Source of the DNA: JBGPNN01 sp041487495
Lineage (GTDB): Bacteria > Sysuimicrobiota > Sysuimicrobiia > Sysuimicrobiales > Humicultoraceae
Direction: 5' to 3'
DNA: 7,444 nt
Assembly: GCA_041487495.1 (NCBI GenBank)
Contig: JBGPNN010000172.1
Coordinates: 1-7,444 of the forward strand
Below, one piece after another: positions 6,122-7,444 of the stretch (position 1 is its first letter; each line of letters opens with the position of its first letter). The position numbers and the translations under genes are program-made. A model generated the notes under the pieces. That model searched no databases. It was not told where the DNA came from and was given only the letters and a program-made list of their open reading frames with translations.

Positions 6122-6702
6122 ATGGTTCGCGGGGGCTGGGGCCGGCTGCCGGGTTTGACCACCGGATCACCCCGCCGGCAGAGCGGGCAGGCATCGGCGG
6201 GATAGACGGGGAGGTCGAGCGAAATCAAGGCGGCGTGCGGCGCGGTGAAACGTACCCGGCCGCCGCTACGGTCGACCAGCGCCGCCACACCGATCAGGAT
6301 GCCCCCGGCGTCCTGCACGAGCCGGGCCACTTCCTGGGCCGAGCCTCCCGTCGTGATGACATCCTCCACGACGAGCACCCGTTCACCCGGTTCGACGGCG
6401 AATCCCCGCCGCAGCGCCATCCGACCGTCGCTCCGCTCCGCAAAGATCGCCCGGACACCCAGCGCCCGGGCCACTTCGTGCGCGATGATGATGCCGCCCA
6501 GTGCCGGGCCCAAAACGACATTGGGGTTTGGCTGCCGCATGCGCTCCGCAAGGGCGGCGGCCAGCGCGGCGGCCTCCTTGGGATGCTGGAGGATGAGCGC
6601 GGATTGAATATAGGCGGTGCTGTGGAGACCGGACGTCAACAAGAAATGCCCCTCCTGCACCGCGCCGAAGCGCCGGAACCGGATGAGCCAGTCTTCTGGC
6701 AT
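6118..6702 (-). CDS. pyrE: Orotate phosphoribosyltransferase
   Basis: The enzyme joins orotate to PRPP to give orotidine 5'-monophosphate (OMP), the penultimate step of UMP synthesis. It has 194 residues. GHFLLTSGLHSTAYIQ (18-33) is the N-terminal orotate-binding region (usually HFxLxSGxHS). VVLGPALGGIIIAHEVA (62-78) is the barrel strand and loop. RVLVVEDVITTGGSAQEV (108-125) is the PRPP motif with the acidic pair Glu113-Asp114. The C-terminus has CPLCRRGDP (172-180) and then VKPGSR, the Cys-x-x-Cys tail seen in a subgroup of OPRTs from thermophiles and several deep-branching bacteria rather than in the E. coli type. The start ATG at 6702 shares one base with the TAA stop of pyrF (TAATG), so translation is probably coupled. 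Its TGA stop lies inside the -35 box of the hpt promoter. The product is the substrate of the neighbouring pyrF enzyme. Confidence 0.97.
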   Translation of the reverse strand: MPEDWLIRFRRFGAVQEGHFLLTSGLHSTAYIQSALILQHPKEAAALAAALAERMRQPNPNVVLGPALGGIIIAHEVARALGVRAIFAERSDGRMALRRGFAVEPGERVLVVEDVITTGGSAQEVARLVQDAGGILIGVAALVDRSGGRVRFTAPHAALISLDLPVYPADACPLCRRGDPVVKPGSRPQPPRTI

Positions 6703-7418
6703 TAGCGGGCGGAGGCGGGCGTCGCGCGTGAAGGCGTCGTGCGGCGCGCGGCGCGCTCGATGTCCGAGAGAACCGCCCGTGCGGCGGCCAGGGGATCAGG
6801 CGCCGCAATGATCGGGCGACCCACCACGATGTAGTCCGATCCCGCACGTACGGCCGCTGCTGGCGTGGCCACCCGCATCTGGTCGTCTGCGGCCTGACCG
6901 GCAGGACGGATGCCCGGTGTCAGCACGCGGAAGTCCTGGCCGCAGCGGATCTTGATCGCCCGCGCGTCACGCGCCGCGGCGGTGACGCCGTCGAGCCCGG
7001 CATCTTGTGCCTGCTGGGCCGCGCTCAAGACCGCCCGGCCCAGGCGTCCACCCTCGCTGGTCAGGCGCGTGACGCCCAACACGCGGAGCGGCGCCCCACT
7101 CGCGCGCGCCGCGCCCGCCGCGGCCTGCAGCGCAACCGGGCCGGCCGCGCAGTGCACCGTGACCAGCGCCGCGCCCAGACGCGCCGCCGCGGTGATGCCT
7201 CCGGAAACGGTTTGCGGGATATCGTGAAACTTGAGGTCGAGAAAGACCTGGCCGCCGGCGGCCCTGACCATGCGCACCGCGTCGGGCCCGGCCGAGGTGA
7301 ACAGCATGGAGCCGACCTTGAACCACTCGACCGCGGGCCTGAGGCGATCTGCGAGGCGCCGCGCCGTCTCGAGGTCGGGAAGATCAAGTGCCACGATCAG
7401 CACCGGCGCGTTCATCAT
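6702..7418 (-). CDS. pyrF: Orotidine 5'-phosphate decarboxylase
   Basis: The enzyme decarboxylates OMP to UMP, the last step of de novo pyrimidine synthesis. It has 238 residues, the usual size of the bacterial group I form. The family signature is complete: FLDLKFHDIPQTV (59-71) with the catalytic Asp61-Lys63-Asp66 network. Asp12 (VALD) and Lys34 (WFKVG) are the other expected active-site residues. GVTRLTS (115-121), VLTPGIRP (165-172) and the phosphate-binding VVGRPI (198-203) follow. The last dozen residues (after ERAARR) are a variable Ser/Thr/Ala/Arg tail. Two consecutive ATG codons, at 7418 and 7415, are possible starts; neither has a clear Shine-Dalgarno sequence. The TAA stop overlaps the ATG of pyrE. 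The 26 bases upstream may hold the end of another pyr gene, as pyrD commonly precedes pyrF, but too little is present to identify it. Confidence 0.97.
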   Translation of the reverse strand: MMNAPVLIVALDLPDLETARRLADRLRPAVEWFKVGSMLFTSAGPDAVRMVRAAGGQVFLDLKFHDIPQTVSGGITAAARLGAALVTVHCAAGPVALQAAAGAARASGAPLRVLGVTRLTSEGGRLGRAVLSAAQQAQDAGLDGVTAAARDARAIKIRCGQDFRVLTPGIRPAGQAADDQMRVATPAAAVRAGSDYIVVGRPIIAAPDPLAAARAVLSDIERAARRTTPSRATPASAR

Positions 7419-7444
7419 GGAACCCGCGATTTCAGCGTGCTGCG

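Noticed and set aside
7415..7444. End of an upstream gene such as pyrD before pyrF
   Set aside because: Two frames end here: one with TGA overlapping the pyrF ATG (ATGA, stop 7417-7415) and one ending Ala-Ala-Arg with TGA at 7434-7432. Only 3 to 9 residues are visible, too few to choose a frame or name a gene.

Overview
This is a GC-rich bacterial chromosome segment. Every gene I can support lies on the minus strand, so transcription runs from high to low coordinates. In transcription order they are pyrF, pyrE, hpt, guaB (GuaB3 type), guaA, a Tat-exported family 5 solute-binding protein, an AiiA-like metallo-beta-lactamase-fold lactonase, and the first codons of a UvrD/PcrA helicase cut by the window edge. 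I see no RNA gene, CRISPR array, insertion sequence or prophage.

Pyrimidine end (7418-6118): pyrF and pyrE encode the last two enzymes of UMP synthesis. They are fused by a one-base TAATG overlap and probably end a larger pyr operon that lies beyond the right edge.

Purine block (6121-2692): the 52-base pyrE-hpt gap holds a near-consensus sigma70-type promoter (TTGACG, 17 bases, TATAAT). Its -35 box begins within the last codon and stop of pyrE and sits on a perfect 12-base palindrome. Downstream, hpt, guaB and guaA are packed with gaps of 17 and 3 bases. They encode a linear route from hypoxanthine to IMP, XMP and GMP. The IMP dehydrogenase is the short GuaB3 form, with no CBS (Bateman) domains but with the catalytic cysteine loop.

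Accessory end (2621-199): after a 70-base gap come a solute-binding protein without any visible permease or ATPase, and a 252-residue zinc hydrolase resembling acyl-homoserine lactonases. The hydrolase keeps the whole metal-binding set but has Leu where AiiA has its catalytic Tyr. Its real start is at 957; a longer open frame running back into the solute-binding gene is spurious.

Left edge (1-198): a 118-base gap with a possible -10 element precedes a TTG-started helicase gene.

Organism: the combination of GuaB3, a PyrE with a C-terminal Cys-Pro-Leu-Cys motif, TTG and GTG starts, and a Tat-exported peptide-type binding protein fits a GC-rich lineage of the Terrabacteria type (Chloroflexota, Armatimonadota or a related candidate phylum). 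This placement is an inference and is not secure. Most of the window is ordinary nucleotide metabolism. The points worth a second look are the hpt promoter with its palindrome, the GuaB3-based GMP cassette, and the binding protein-lactonase pair.
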